A stretch of 64,000 nucleotides of DNA. Origin: Paenibacillus faecalis (GTDB lineage Bacteria > Bacillota > Bacilli > Paenibacillales > Paenibacillaceae). A program made the translations under genes and the position numbers. Below the pieces are notes generated by a model, which did not search any database, was not told the origin of the DNA, and was given only the letters and a program-made list of their open reading frames with translations. Each line of letters starts with the position of its first letter. Within the stretch, counting starts at the first letter, position 1. Location of the stretch: contig NZ_LT985747.1 of the NCBI RefSeq assembly GCF_900289175.1, forward strand, positions 4,645,033 through 4,709,032, in the 5' to 3' direction. This document shows, one piece after another, positions 33,131-41,832 of the stretch.

Positions 33131-33144
33131 AGTAAACGTTTACT
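33131..33144. promoter_or_regulatory. LacI-type operator 2
   Basis: AGTAAACGTTTACT is a perfect 14-base palindrome with the TAAACGTTTA core, 17 bases before the regulator start, so autoregulation is likely. Confidence 0.65.
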
Positions 33145-33160
33145 TTTAAGGGGTGATTTT

Positions 33161-34165
33161 ATGGCGGCTACGATTAAGGATATTGCCAGAGTTGCGGGAG
33201 TTTCTATTGCGACGGTTTCCAGGGTCATTAATCAGGTTGGCGGATACAATGAGGAGACCGAGAAAAAAGTTCTGGCTGTTGCGAAAGCGTTGGAATATAG
33301 AAAAAATGAAAATGCGAGAAGTTTGGTGCAGAAGACAACCAAAACCATCGGTGTCATTATGCCGGAGGTCACTACAGCGTTTTATGGTGACATTATAAAA
33401 GGGATCGAGGATGTGTCTTTCGAGCACGGATACAGTGTAATACTTACTCATGCCGGTATGAGCGGCTCCCGAATTCATGAAAGTATAAATCTGATGGGCG
33501 AACGTAGAGCAGACGGACTCATTATTGTTTCTGTTGAACTTCACGAGGCAGAGATTGAGTCTTTATCATCTCTGGGTATTCCTTTTATTTTGCTATCTAC
33601 CAAAACGAATCGAGAAGATGCGCCATATATGAAAGTCGATGATTTTAGCGCGGCGTATACGGCTGTTCATTATCTAATAGAGAACAACCATCGCATGATA
33701 GGTATGGCAGGAGCCCATCCTGATGATCCGATAGCAGGTGCTCCGAGAATTAATGGCTATGTTAAAGCGCTTCAGGACCATGGCATTCAGGTAGATTTGA
33801 ACCTGATTAAGGCAGGGGATTTCAGCTTTGAGTCAGGAAAAAGAGCGATGCAGGAGTTCATTGACCATCATGCAGGTATAACCGCCGTGTTTTGCGCAAG
33901 TGATGAGGCTGCATTAGGTATCATTTCGACTTGTTTTGAAAATGACATCGGGGTACCGGGTGATATTTCAGTCGTTGGCTACGATAACTCCAAGGTCTCA
34001 CACATGTCGATCCCGCCGCTTACAACGGTATCACAGCCTTTGTATGAAATGGGAAGAGAGGGCTGCCTGAACTTGATCGGCTCTATTCAAAACAAACTCA
34101 AGATTGCGTCCAAAATCATTCCGCATGAGTTAGTCGTACGCAAATCAGTAAAAAAATTACCTTAA
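33161..34165 (+). CDS. LacI-family transcriptional regulator (probable alpha-glucoside regulator)
   Basis: A 334-residue regulator from the ATG at 33161, which has AAGGGGTGA upstream; an upstream in-frame start at 33092 would add an improbable N-terminus across an operator. The helix-turn-helix is TIKDIARVAGVSIATVSRVIN, followed by a hinge and a periplasmic-binding-like sensor domain (about 60-334) ending in the usual GYDNSKVSHMSIPPLTTVSQP segment. It lies 97 bases before the GH13 gene, and three similar palindromes flank the pair, so it likely represses that gene until an alpha-glucoside is present. Confidence 0.9.
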   Translation: MAATIKDIARVAGVSIATVSRVINQVGGYNEETEKKVLAVAKALEYRKNENARSLVQKTTKTIGVIMPEVTTAFYGDIIKGIEDVSFEHGYSVILTHAGMSGSRIHESINLMGERRADGLIIVSVELHEAEIESLSSLGIPFILLSTKTNREDAPYMKVDDFSAAYTAVHYLIENNHRMIGMAGAHPDDPIAGAPRINGYVKALQDHGIQVDLNLIKAGDFSFESGKRAMQEFIDHHAGITAVFCASDEAALGIISTCFENDIGVPGDISVVGYDNSKVSHMSIPPLTTVSQPLYEMGREGCLNLIGSIQNKLKIASKIIPHELVVRKSVKKLP

Positions 34166-34221
34166 AAAGGTTGGAGCTAAAAATTTGAATACGTATTTCG
34201 TTTGAGGCCATTTTTTTAAGC

Positions 34222-34243
34222 GCAACGTAAACGTTTACGTTGC
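34222..34243. promoter_or_regulatory. LacI-type operator 3 upstream of the glucosidase gene
   Basis: A perfect 22-base palindrome: GCAACGTAAAC followed by its exact inverse complement. Its centre is the same TAAACGTTTA core as operators 1 and 2. It lies 19 bases before the GH13 start. Confidence 0.7.
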
Positions 34244-34262
34244 TCCTGTTTACCCTTTAATA

Positions 34263-35954
34263 ATGACAACGGAAAGTGAAGTGAAGCTCATCATGGAAGC
34301 GATAAAAGAAAAGAGAGAGACCGTAACGAGACAAAAGGATGCAAAATGGTGGCAGACGGCTGTCGTTTATCAAATTTACCCGCGAAGCTTTCAGGACAGT
34401 GATGGAGACGGCATCGGTGATTTGAGAGGAATCATCAACCGGATTGACTATTTGAAGTTGCTAGGAATTACGGCGATTTGGTTATCACCGGTTTATAAAT
34501 CTCCTAATGATGATAATGGTTATGATATTAGCGATTACCAGGATATTATGGATGAATTCGGCACGATGGACGATATGGACGAATTGATTGCCAAAGCGAA
34601 CGAAGCTGGCATTAAAATCATTATGGACCTGGTCGTTAATCATACTTCTGACGAGCATAAATGGTTTATCGAAGCGAAGAAAGGCCGGGATAATGAATAT
34701 CGCGATTACTATATTTGGCGTGATCCAGTGAATGGAGACGTTCCTAATGATCTGGGTTCGACATTTAGCGGTTCTGCTTGGGAATTTGATGAAGCAAGCG
34801 GACAGTATTTTTTGCACTTATTCAGTAAACGCCAGCCTGACTTGAACTGGGAGAACGAGAAGGTTCGCCAGGAAATCTATGATATGATGAATTATTGGCT
34901 CGATAAAGGTATCGGCGGCTTCCGTATGGATGTGATCGATTTGATCGGCAAAATTCCGGACGAAAAAATTACGGGCAACGGACCGAAGCTGCATGAATAT
35001 TTGCAGGAGATGAACCGAAAAACATTTGGTTCCCATGATGTCCTTACCGTAGGTGAAACTTGGGGCGCAACACCGGAAATTGCTAAGCTGTATTCCGATC
35101 CAAAACGAAATGAGTTGTCCATGGTGTTTCAATTCGAGCATGTCGGTCTAGACCAGCAAGAAGGCAAGGATAAATGGGATCTGAAGCCTATGGAAGTGAT
35201 GGAGCTCAAAAAGGTTATGGCAAAGTGGCAAACGTCACTGGGCGATGAAGGTTGGAACAGCTTGTTCTGGAACAACCATGATTTGCCGCGAATCGTTTCA
35301 AGATGGGGAAATGACAAAGAATATCATGAACAAAGTGCAAAAATGTTCGCTATTCTTCTGCATATGATGAAAGGGACACCTTACATCTATCAAGGTGAAG
35401 AGATTGGAATGACCAACTATCCGGTTTCGAGTATTGATGAAGTGGAAGATATTGAATCCGTGAACATGTATCACGACCGTCTTGAGAAAGGTTATGCTGT
35501 TCAAGATATTATGAAATCGATCAACGCCAAAGGCAGAGACAATGCTCGTACACCAATGCAGTGGGATGAGCGTGAAAATGCAGGATTTACGACAGGCACG
35601 CCTTGGCTGCACGTAAACCCGAACTACACCACGATTAATGTTAAGCAAAATATAGATAACCCGGATTCCATTTTCTATACGTATCAACGTTTAATCCAAC
35701 TGCGTAAAGACAATCCGATTGTTGTATGGGGCGAGTTTGAACTGATTGAAAATACTCCTGACGATGTATTTGCTTACTACCGTCTATATGAAGGAGAAAA
35801 ATGGCTTGTTGCTGCGAACATTTCGGAACAGAAGCATGATTTCTCTGTAGATGAGGAAGTCTCCGAAATTTTGATGAGCAACTACAATCGTACAGAAATC
35901 GATGTCAGACAAATGACATTAAAACCGTATGAAGCCATCACGGTAAAGGTATAA
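34263..35954 (+). CDS. malL: GH13 alpha-glucosidase, probable oligo-1,6-glucosidase
   Basis: A 563-residue glycoside hydrolase family 13 enzyme cleaving alpha-1,6 (and possibly alpha-1,4) bonds of isomalto-oligosaccharides. Landmarks: KWWQTAVVYQIYPRSFQDSDGDGIGDLRG, DLVVNHTSDEH, the nucleophile Asp in GGFRMDVIDLIG, acid Glu in LTVGETWGATPE and transition-state Asp in NNHDLPRI. The usual proteins start near KWW, so the first 28 residues are extra; an ATG at 34293 is an alternative start and neither has a strong ribosome site. A LacI operator sits just upstream and a terminator follows. The trehalose-6-phosphate hydrolase group is less likely given the NYPVSSIDEVEDIESVNMY segment. Confidence 0.9.
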   Translation: MTTESEVKLIMEAIKEKRETVTRQKDAKWWQTAVVYQIYPRSFQDSDGDGIGDLRGIINRIDYLKLLGITAIWLSPVYKSPNDDNGYDISDYQDIMDEFGTMDDMDELIAKANEAGIKIIMDLVVNHTSDEHKWFIEAKKGRDNEYRDYYIWRDPVNGDVPNDLGSTFSGSAWEFDEASGQYFLHLFSKRQPDLNWENEKVRQEIYDMMNYWLDKGIGGFRMDVIDLIGKIPDEKITGNGPKLHEYLQEMNRKTFGSHDVLTVGETWGATPEIAKLYSDPKRNELSMVFQFEHVGLDQQEGKDKWDLKPMEVMELKKVMAKWQTSLGDEGWNSLFWNNHDLPRIVSRWGNDKEYHEQSAKMFAILLHMMKGTPYIYQGEEIGMTNYPVSSIDEVEDIESVNMYHDRLEKGYAVQDIMKSINAKGRDNARTPMQWDERENAGFTTGTPWLHVNPNYTTINVKQNIDNPDSIFYTYQRLIQLRKDNPIVVWGEFELIENTPDDVFAYYRLYEGEKWLVAANISEQKHDFSVDEEVSEILMSNYNRTEIDVRQMTLKPYEAITVKV

Positions 35955-35960
35955 CTGTTA

Positions 35961-35987
35961 AAACTCACACATTTGTGTGAGTTTTTT
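35961..35987 (+). terminator. Terminator of the glucosidase gene
   Basis: AAACTCACACA pairs with TGTGTGAGTTT around TT, followed by T residues. Confidence 0.9.
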
Positions 35988-36112
35988 CTATATATCAGCT
36001 TTCAAGCCGCGATGCGGCTGGAGGAAGGAGCCGATTATAAGCATGGTTGAATGGCGTTAACGGTATCCCCGCCCGACCCATGGATTTAAAGCGCTAAACG
36101 AGCCGTATTTTC

Positions 36113-36315
36113 GCTGTTGGGGAGTTTAGATGCAATAATACATTTAATTCAGCGATATTTTCTCTTTTAGGCAGTTTACCTGCAAAAATACATTTGATTC
36201 AGCCCGAAACAACCTTTTTGGCGAAAAGATTGAATTTTAAGTGCACTTTTGCATTTAATTCTCTCAAAATCGAAAAACCCACATTTTCAAATGTACTTTT
36301 GCAGTTAAGCGCGGC
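36113..36315. repeat. Four imperfect copies of a TGCA...ACATTT...TTCAGC repeat
   Basis: Copies begin at 36131 (TGCAATAATACATTTAATTC), 36181 (TGCAAAAATACATTTGATTC), 36242 (TGCACTTTTGCATTTAATTC) and 36292 (TGTACTTTTGCAGTTAAG), spaced 50, 61 and 50 bases. The first two are preceded by matching GG-AGTTTA / GGCAGTTTA. The stretch 35990-36460 contains no gene; short frames there are not supported by ribosome sites. Confidence 0.65.
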
Positions 36316-36462
36316 AGGCGACTTCCTGTTGAATAAACAATATAGGTCCGGGCGGTTTAGGCTTAAGGCCAGCGCTAGCTCTTTTCCGTCGTCCTTTCGT
36401 CCGGCACAGATTATTGGTTAGATAATCAAAAATAGATGGTGTTTAAGCAAATGATACCCAAA

Positions 36463-36495
36463 AAATCTCGAAGGCATGATCACCTTCGAGATTGT
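36463..36495 (-). terminator. Terminator of the esterase gene
   Basis: AATCTCGAAGG pairs with CCTTCGAGATT around a short loop, with an A-run on the plus strand that reads as a T-run for the minus-strand gene. Confidence 0.85.
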
Positions 36496-36507
36496 TCGGG
36501 TGTTTTT

Positions 36508-37614
36508 CTACAGCTTCGCCGCTTGCTTAGCAATCTCGGCCATACAATCTTCTGCTTGAGGGTACAAACCGATCTTATCCATGAACGCATGATCCAATCC
36601 ATTGTAACGTATGAGGGTTACTGGAACGCCGGAAGATTGCAGCTTTCGGGCATACGCCTCGCCTTCCAATCGCAGAAAATCATATTCCGCTGTAATGACT
36701 AACGCTTTGGGCATCCCCTTCAAGTCAGCCAGCAGTGGCGATACATAAGGGTGCATCGGCTTTTCTCGTCCTTGCAGATAGATTGCATCCAGCAGGTCAG
36801 AGGATTGACGCATACCTTCAAGGCCAGCCATAATATACGGCTGATGGTCATGAATCGTATATTCCTCCAGCTTCCATTCAAAATCATCTGTATTGACTCC
36901 AGCCATGTTGACCGTTGGATAGATGAGCACCTGGAATTGAATCATGCCGGTTCCAAGGTCACGATCCATCATCGAACATACGGTCGCCAAGTTGCCGCCG
37001 GCACTATCACCGGCTACAGCCAGCTTGGTTTTGTCTGCTCCAAGCTCATCTGCATGCTCGTAGGTCCATTTCACCGCATCGAAGCAATCATGCAGTCCTG
37101 CAGGATATGGATGCTCTGGGGCTAGTCGATAATCGACAGATACGACGACCGCCGGTCCTTTCTCAGCTATCGCTTTGCATGGATTCTCCACAACATCCAG
37201 CGTCCCGCCAAAGAAGCCACCGCCATGAAAAAATACGACGACAGGCAGCCGATCACTTGCATTCTGTACCGTTGGGGTGTAAATACGAATGGGAATTTCA
37301 CCGTTACGTCCTGTTATATTTCTCGCATCTACTTGAATACCCGTGCGTGTAACGTCTGTATTCGGCCATCCCATCTGTTTACGCAGCATATGAGCAAGTT
37401 CAATCGGGTTGATCTTAGACATATCCGGCGCTTCAAAGCCAGCCATAGCCTCCGCTTGCTGTTGCATAACGTTCAGTACACGAGGGTCCAGCGTACCTTC
37501 TACATCTGAATCCGGAATTTGCTTCACAATCATGTCCATACCACGCTGCTGTTTAGTGACTGTCCGATTCTCTACCAGTTTTAGCAGTTCGTTATAATGA
37601 TCTTGATTCATCAT
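36508..37614 (-). CDS. Alpha/beta-hydrolase, hormone-sensitive-lipase-type esterase
   Basis: A 368-residue carboxylesterase. The oxyanion motif is FFHGGGFFGGT, the nucleophile elbow GDSAGGN, the catalytic Asp is probably in VITAEYDFLRLEGEAYA and the His in NGLDHAFMDK. This is the HSL family, active on short-chain esters. AAAGGAG lies before two adjacent ATG codons, and TACGTAAACG (37616-37625), resembling the LacI operator half of the glucosidase region, overlaps that site. About 80 residues precede the hydrolase core and are helical. Natural substrate unknown. Confidence 0.9.
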   Translation of the reverse strand: MMNQDHYNELLKLVENRTVTKQQRGMDMIVKQIPDSDVEGTLDPRVLNVMQQQAEAMAGFEAPDMSKINPIELAHMLRKQMGWPNTDVTRTGIQVDARNITGRNGEIPIRIYTPTVQNASDRLPVVVFFHGGGFFGGTLDVVENPCKAIAEKGPAVVVSVDYRLAPEHPYPAGLHDCFDAVKWTYEHADELGADKTKLAVAGDSAGGNLATVCSMMDRDLGTGMIQFQVLIYPTVNMAGVNTDDFEWKLEEYTIHDHQPYIMAGLEGMRQSSDLLDAIYLQGREKPMHPYVSPLLADLKGMPKALVITAEYDFLRLEGEAYARKLQSSGVPVTLIRYNGLDHAFMDKIGLYPQAEDCMAEIAKQAAKL

Positions 37615-37662
37615 CTACGTAAACGCTCCTTTCTAATTAAACAAAAACAAACTCATTCATTT

Positions 37663-38523
37663 CTATCTTGCTATAGATTTCTGTTTCGGCCAATTCTTCG
37701 GGCTACTGTTCCGGTGAAATACAGCATAGAACAGGCACAGGATACTTAACGAAATCATAAATCCGGCTGTCACGTCAGAGGCATAGTGTGCTGAATAGAT
37801 GACTCGGCTTAATGCAGTAAGGAACCACCACAGAAAACCACCGTAAAATATCAATTGCTTCAATCGCTTGTGTTGAGGCAATACAAACAGCGATAAGGCG
37901 ACGGTTGCAAATGAGTTTGCGCTATGCCCTGAAGGGAACGATGACCCACCCTCTCCCTGAATTACATACCAGGGAGAGAAATTGGAGTAATCGGGCAATA
38001 AATCCCGGAATCGGACGCGCCCCCAGCCTGCTTTGATTCCTTCAATCACAAGTATAGTAACCATAATATAGATTACAGATGTATATGCTATCTTTAGCAA
38101 GTAGCTGCGATCCTCTGTCGAAAATCGTATATATGCATATCTTTGCATGGCAAGTGTCATAAGCAGCATGATGATTACGCTCAAAGTTATGAATAGGTTC
38201 TCTGAATGTCCAAGATCAAGTCGGAATGTAAACATGCCGATATGCATAACAACGGACAGAATGATCATGATGGAACCTAATGAGTAAAGCAGCGTTTTTT
38301 TGCCCCATCCCGTATCCTTAACAGCCGATGCCAGGAACACATTTCCCGCCAAAAACATGATGATAACGATAGCTGATTCTCCATAAATGAAGAAGAATTC
38401 TCCGAACGATGACTTCGTGGTTGCGATCGCTTGGGATATTTGCAAATCAGTAAATGCGAATATCAGTAATAGTAACGCAGCAATAGCCATCATTAGGGTG
38501 TAGCTTTTTTTGGTTACTAACAA
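37663..38523 (-). CDS. PAP2-family membrane phosphatase
   Basis: A 286-residue integral membrane phosphatase with about seven helices. The three PAP2 signature parts are present: KAGWGRVRFRD (a K-x6-R variant without the usual Pro), SFPSGHSANSF and SRVIYSAHYASD. Such enzymes dephosphorylate lipid phosphates such as phosphatidate, phosphatidylglycerophosphate or undecaprenyl pyrophosphate, with the active site outside. Start is a TTG at 38523 with AAGGGGTGA 6 bases upstream. It follows the GH3 gene by 20 bases and may be in the same transcript. Confidence 0.88.
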   Translation of the reverse strand: MLVTKKSYTLMMAIAALLLLIFAFTDLQISQAIATTKSSFGEFFFIYGESAIVIIMFLAGNVFLASAVKDTGWGKKTLLYSLGSIMIILSVVMHIGMFTFRLDLGHSENLFITLSVIIMLLMTLAMQRYAYIRFSTEDRSYLLKIAYTSVIYIMVTILVIEGIKAGWGRVRFRDLLPDYSNFSPWYVIQGEGGSSFPSGHSANSFATVALSLFVLPQHKRLKQLIFYGGFLWWFLTALSRVIYSAHYASDVTAGFMISLSILCLFYAVFHRNSSPKNWPKQKSIAR

Positions 38524-38543
38524 ACTGATTCACCCCTTATAAG

Positions 38544-40244
38544 CTATAGTTTAGCTTCCCAATAGCCGCAAAATGGATCGACAGGATTGGTGCCAACAAA
38601 TGCAGATTTGCCTTGCAGCTTCTCTACGATAGCGTTGATGGAATAGGAATTGCCGGAATAAGCATTGATAAATGTCTTCATAAAAGGCACATCCTGCAAG
38701 TGGAACGGATTGCCTACAGAAATGAACAGAGTTGGCAGTTCCTTAATAAACCAAGGAATATCCGCTCCAAACGGCGGTGTGTAGTTAATTCGCAAGTCAG
38801 TCTTGTTGCTAGCTGTTGCATAGTTTGCAAAATAGATCGCCAAATCATATTTGCTCACAAATTCTTTTATCGATGAAAACATTGCCATGAAATTCGTTGG
38901 GTCATGTAATTCCACCTCAAAACCGGCTTCACGCAGTTTTTCCAAAAATATTTTATGGTATCCCCCTCCGGAGAAGCTTCCTTCTTCATCTCCGAGTACA
39001 AATAAGAGAATTCTTTTATGCGTTTCTGGCGATATTGGAAGCAGCTGCTGTGTATCCTTGACTAAAGTAACGGACTGATCGGCGCATGCTCTTGCCCAGG
39101 ATTGATGCTCTTCCGAGCCGATAACATGGAGCGCAGCTTCATCTGGAACGAGAGTTCCTGCTTCCTGATGTTCATGCAAGCGAAGGGAAGCCTTCAATCC
39201 AAGAATTCGAGTTACCGCTTGATTCACTCGTTCTTTGGTTAATAGTCCGTTCCGGATTCCTTGCAGCATGTACTCACGGTCTTCATCAATACTCCGGTTG
39301 AATAAGAAAATGTCACAGCCCGCTGCAATCGCCTTCGGCACAGCGATTTCACGTCGCTCAGCAATCGTAAATCCTGCCATAAGCGTTGCATCGCTGACAA
39401 TTACGCCATTGAAGTTCAGCTTTTCGCGCAATAGACCCTGCAAAATTTCAGGTGATAGTGAGCTTGGCAGCAAATCTTCATCTTTTAAGTCAGGATTATA
39501 GTAGCGCTGATAAGCAGGCTGCATAATATGCCCAACCATTACTGTGTTTGCCCCTTCATCAATCAATGATTGATAAATTTTGCCGAAGGTAGCATCCCAT
39601 TCTTCGGTTGATAGAGAGTTGATACTTGTAAGCAAATGCTGATCGCGATCGTCTACACCATCACCAGGAAAATGCTTGATAGATACGGCCATTTCATTTT
39701 CGTGAGCAGCTCGCATATAAGCACGGCCCATCTCAAGAACTGTTTCAGGGCGATCTCCGAACGTCCGAACATTGGTAATCGGGTTACGGAAATTCATGTT
39801 AATGTCCACGATTGGACCGAATGACCAATTGAGGCCAACGGCCTTGCCTTCACGACATGCAACGGTTCCTAATTTATAGGCCATCTCCGGATCATTAGTA
39901 GCCGCCACCTGAAGCTGTTTTCCAAAATAGGTCCCTTCCGCAGCGATTCCATCCCCGCCGTTCTCCAGATTAGCTGCCAGCAGCATCGGAATTTTACTAT
40001 GATTCTGCATCGCTTCATGCGCAGTCCGAATCTCTTTGGCAGGACCAGGACGATACATCAATCCGCCGGGTTGATATTGTTTCACCATCTCAATCAGCAT
40101 ATTGGTGTCGCCCATGCCAACAAGGCAGAACAACTGGCTTACTTTTTCCTCCAATGTCATGGATTCCAACGTGTTTTTTACCCATTGAATATCCTTCTCT
40201 TTCAGGTTAAACGGTTTTTTAGACAAATCTACTTGATACAACAT
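38544..40244 (-). CDS. Glycoside hydrolase family 3 enzyme (NagZ-like)
   Basis: A 566-residue cytoplasmic GH3 protein. The N-terminal barrel has KHFPGDGVDDRDQH, matching the KHFPGHG...D.H signature of beta-N-acetylglucosaminidases, and the nucleophile Asp in GVIVSDATLMAGF. The C-terminal domain (about 380-566) is a Rossmann-like fold. Single-chain GH3 enzymes with this loop often act on amino-sugar or plant oligosaccharides. AAAGGAGACATC precedes the ATG. It is the downstream partner of a GPH-family transporter (31-base gap), which suggests its substrate is the imported sugar. Confidence 0.88.
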   Translation of the reverse strand: MLYQVDLSKKPFNLKEKDIQWVKNTLESMTLEEKVSQLFCLVGMGDTNMLIEMVKQYQPGGLMYRPGPAKEIRTAHEAMQNHSKIPMLLAANLENGGDGIAAEGTYFGKQLQVAATNDPEMAYKLGTVACREGKAVGLNWSFGPIVDINMNFRNPITNVRTFGDRPETVLEMGRAYMRAAHENEMAVSIKHFPGDGVDDRDQHLLTSINSLSTEEWDATFGKIYQSLIDEGANTVMVGHIMQPAYQRYYNPDLKDEDLLPSSLSPEILQGLLREKLNFNGVIVSDATLMAGFTIAERREIAVPKAIAAGCDIFLFNRSIDEDREYMLQGIRNGLLTKERVNQAVTRILGLKASLRLHEHQEAGTLVPDEAALHVIGSEEHQSWARACADQSVTLVKDTQQLLPISPETHKRILLFVLGDEEGSFSGGGYHKIFLEKLREAGFEVELHDPTNFMAMFSSIKEFVSKYDLAIYFANYATASNKTDLRINYTPPFGADIPWFIKELPTLFISVGNPFHLQDVPFMKTFINAYSGNSYSINAIVEKLQGKSAFVGTNPVDPFCGYWEAKL

Positions 40245-40275
40245 TGTATGATGTCTCCTTTTAAGGTCAGTTATT

Positions 40276-41622
40276 TTAACTAGACGCGTGGCGTGCTTCC
40301 AATTCAGCTACCATTACTTTCTCAACTTTGTCTAATTTATAGAACAACAATGCAATAAACGCCAGAACGTAGCAGATGGTCGGTATCCAAATATAGTTCA
40401 AATCAATGGCAAACAATGCCGAACTGGATTGCTCCGCACCTGCCTCATATCCACTAAAGGCGAGCAGCCATGCAGACAATGCGCCTCCCAAACCCATTCC
40501 AAATTTCACTCCAAATGCCGATGAAGCAGTCAACAAACCCTGTGCCCGAACACCCGACTTCCATTCACCATAATCGACGGTATCAACGATCATAATAAAC
40601 AGCAAACCCGCAGCGAATCCTGCACCTAAGCTTCCGACGACGCTTCCACCGATCAGAAGTCCAACACTTCCTATGACGTCTCCCATGTACATAATCAATT
40701 GGCCGATGATAGAGATTCCCAGGCCCATCAACATCGTATTGCGTTTGCCCATCTTTTTTGTAAAGAACGGGACCGTAATCAAAGTAATGATCATCACCAT
40801 ATTCATGCTCATCATGATCGGAATGAGATCGGGATTATTAATCTTATAAGTAAAATAATAGGTCGTTGTTTGGGTCTTCATAATGTTTGCAATCCAGAAG
40901 ATAAAATTCAGAAAGAGCATAATAGCCCACGGCCAGTTGCCCTTTATCGCCTTGATGCTTTCACGAAGCGGCAAAGACTTCTGGGCAGACCCCGCCCCAA
41001 CCCTTTCTCTTAGCTGGAAAAAGGCATTAATGAACAACAGGAACGAAATGGATGCAAAGATTGCCATCGTCAGTGTGAAGCCCTTTGCATCATTGCCGCC
41101 GCCTAGCTTCTCTACCATTGGCAGCGTAAAGGTGGTGACCAGGACCGCTCCGATCATAGCAAACAGCATTCGTATCACACCAATAACGGTTCGTTCTTGC
41201 GGATCGCTTGAAAGACTCGGAAGGATGGAGGTTACCGGCAAATTGATACCCGCATAGATGATTCCGAGCAGAATATAGGTCACATAGGCGTACACAATTT
41301 GGCCTGTCGGACTGATATCCGGAACCGAGAAGGTTAGAACGGCTACAACACTAAACGGAAGGGCCAGCCACAAAAACCACGGTCGGGATTTTCCCCATCT
41401 GGTGTTGGTTTTGTCAATCAGTATCCCGAAAATCGGACTGTCACATGCATCAATGAATCGTGCGATTAAAAAAAGCGTACCAACGACACCAGCGCTAATC
41501 CCAACAGAATCCGTATAATAGAACAGCAAATAGGTCGTAACGACTTGAAATACCAGGTTAGAAGCAGTATCAGTTAATGCATAGCTGATCCTCTCTTTCC
41601 AGGGTACTTGCACAGCTGACAT
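40276..41622 (-). CDS. GPH-family sugar:cation symporter (MelB/UidB-like)
   Basis: A 448-residue polytopic protein with 12 helices. RISYALTDTASNLVFQVVTTYLLFYYTDSVG and the DACDSPIFGILIDKTNTRWGKSRPW loop are diagnostic of the glycoside-pentoside-hexuronide family. It imports an oligosaccharide or glycoside with Na+ or H+. AAAGGAGGAATCCTC precedes the ATG. The GH3 gene follows in the same direction and the AraC-GH39 gene precedes it, forming a small utilisation cluster. Two cre-like sites lie upstream. Confidence 0.92.
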   Translation of the reverse strand: MSAVQVPWKERISYALTDTASNLVFQVVTTYLLFYYTDSVGISAGVVGTLFLIARFIDACDSPIFGILIDKTNTRWGKSRPWFLWLALPFSVVAVLTFSVPDISPTGQIVYAYVTYILLGIIYAGINLPVTSILPSLSSDPQERTVIGVIRMLFAMIGAVLVTTFTLPMVEKLGGGNDAKGFTLTMAIFASISFLLFINAFFQLRERVGAGSAQKSLPLRESIKAIKGNWPWAIMLFLNFIFWIANIMKTQTTTYYFTYKINNPDLIPIMMSMNMVMIITLITVPFFTKKMGKRNTMLMGLGISIIGQLIMYMGDVIGSVGLLIGGSVVGSLGAGFAAGLLFIMIVDTVDYGEWKSGVRAQGLLTASSAFGVKFGMGLGGALSAWLLAFSGYEAGAEQSSSALFAIDLNYIWIPTICYVLAFIALLFYKLDKVEKVMVAELEARHASS

Positions 41623-41657
41623 GAGGATTCCTCCTTTATTGGATATACACCCATTAT

Positions 41658-41671
41658 AGAAAGCGCTATCA
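41658..41671 (-). promoter_or_regulatory. cre-like site upstream of the sugar symporter gene
   Basis: On the minus strand TGATAGCGCTTTCT fits the cre consensus except at two positions; 36 bases before the symporter start. Confidence 0.45.
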
Positions 41672-41720
41672 TTTATTGCTTTCCCTTATTTAACGGCGAA
41701 GATTAAACAATTTAACCACT

Positions 41721-41734
41721 TTAAAGCGCTTACA
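41721..41734. promoter_or_regulatory. Second cre-like site upstream of the sugar symporter gene
   Basis: TTAAAGCGCTTACA differs from the cre consensus only at the second base. Together with the site at 41658 it suggests CcpA repression of the symporter-GH3 operon. Confidence 0.45.
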
Positions 41735-41780
41735 TTTTCGCCCAGTAAGAAACATATCAAAAATAAACCTTCCATAAGAC

Positions 41781-41814
41781 AAAAAAAGACCACTGATTGA
41801 TGTTCTCAGTGATC
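41781..41814 (-). terminator. Terminator of the AraC-GH39 gene
   Basis: CACTGA pairs with TCAGTG plus flanking GACC/GATC, with a seven-base A-run on the plus strand acting as the T-run of the minus-strand transcript. Confidence 0.75.
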
Positions 41815-41832
41815 AACAGGGTGAATATTTGC

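Noticed and set aside
36113..36315. CRISPR array
   Set aside because: The repeats are imperfect, few and without identical direct repeats or cas genes.
36194..36702. Plus-strand frames of 75 and 88 residues
   Set aside because: They run through the intergenic repeats, the terminator and the antisense of the esterase gene; no ribosome sites.
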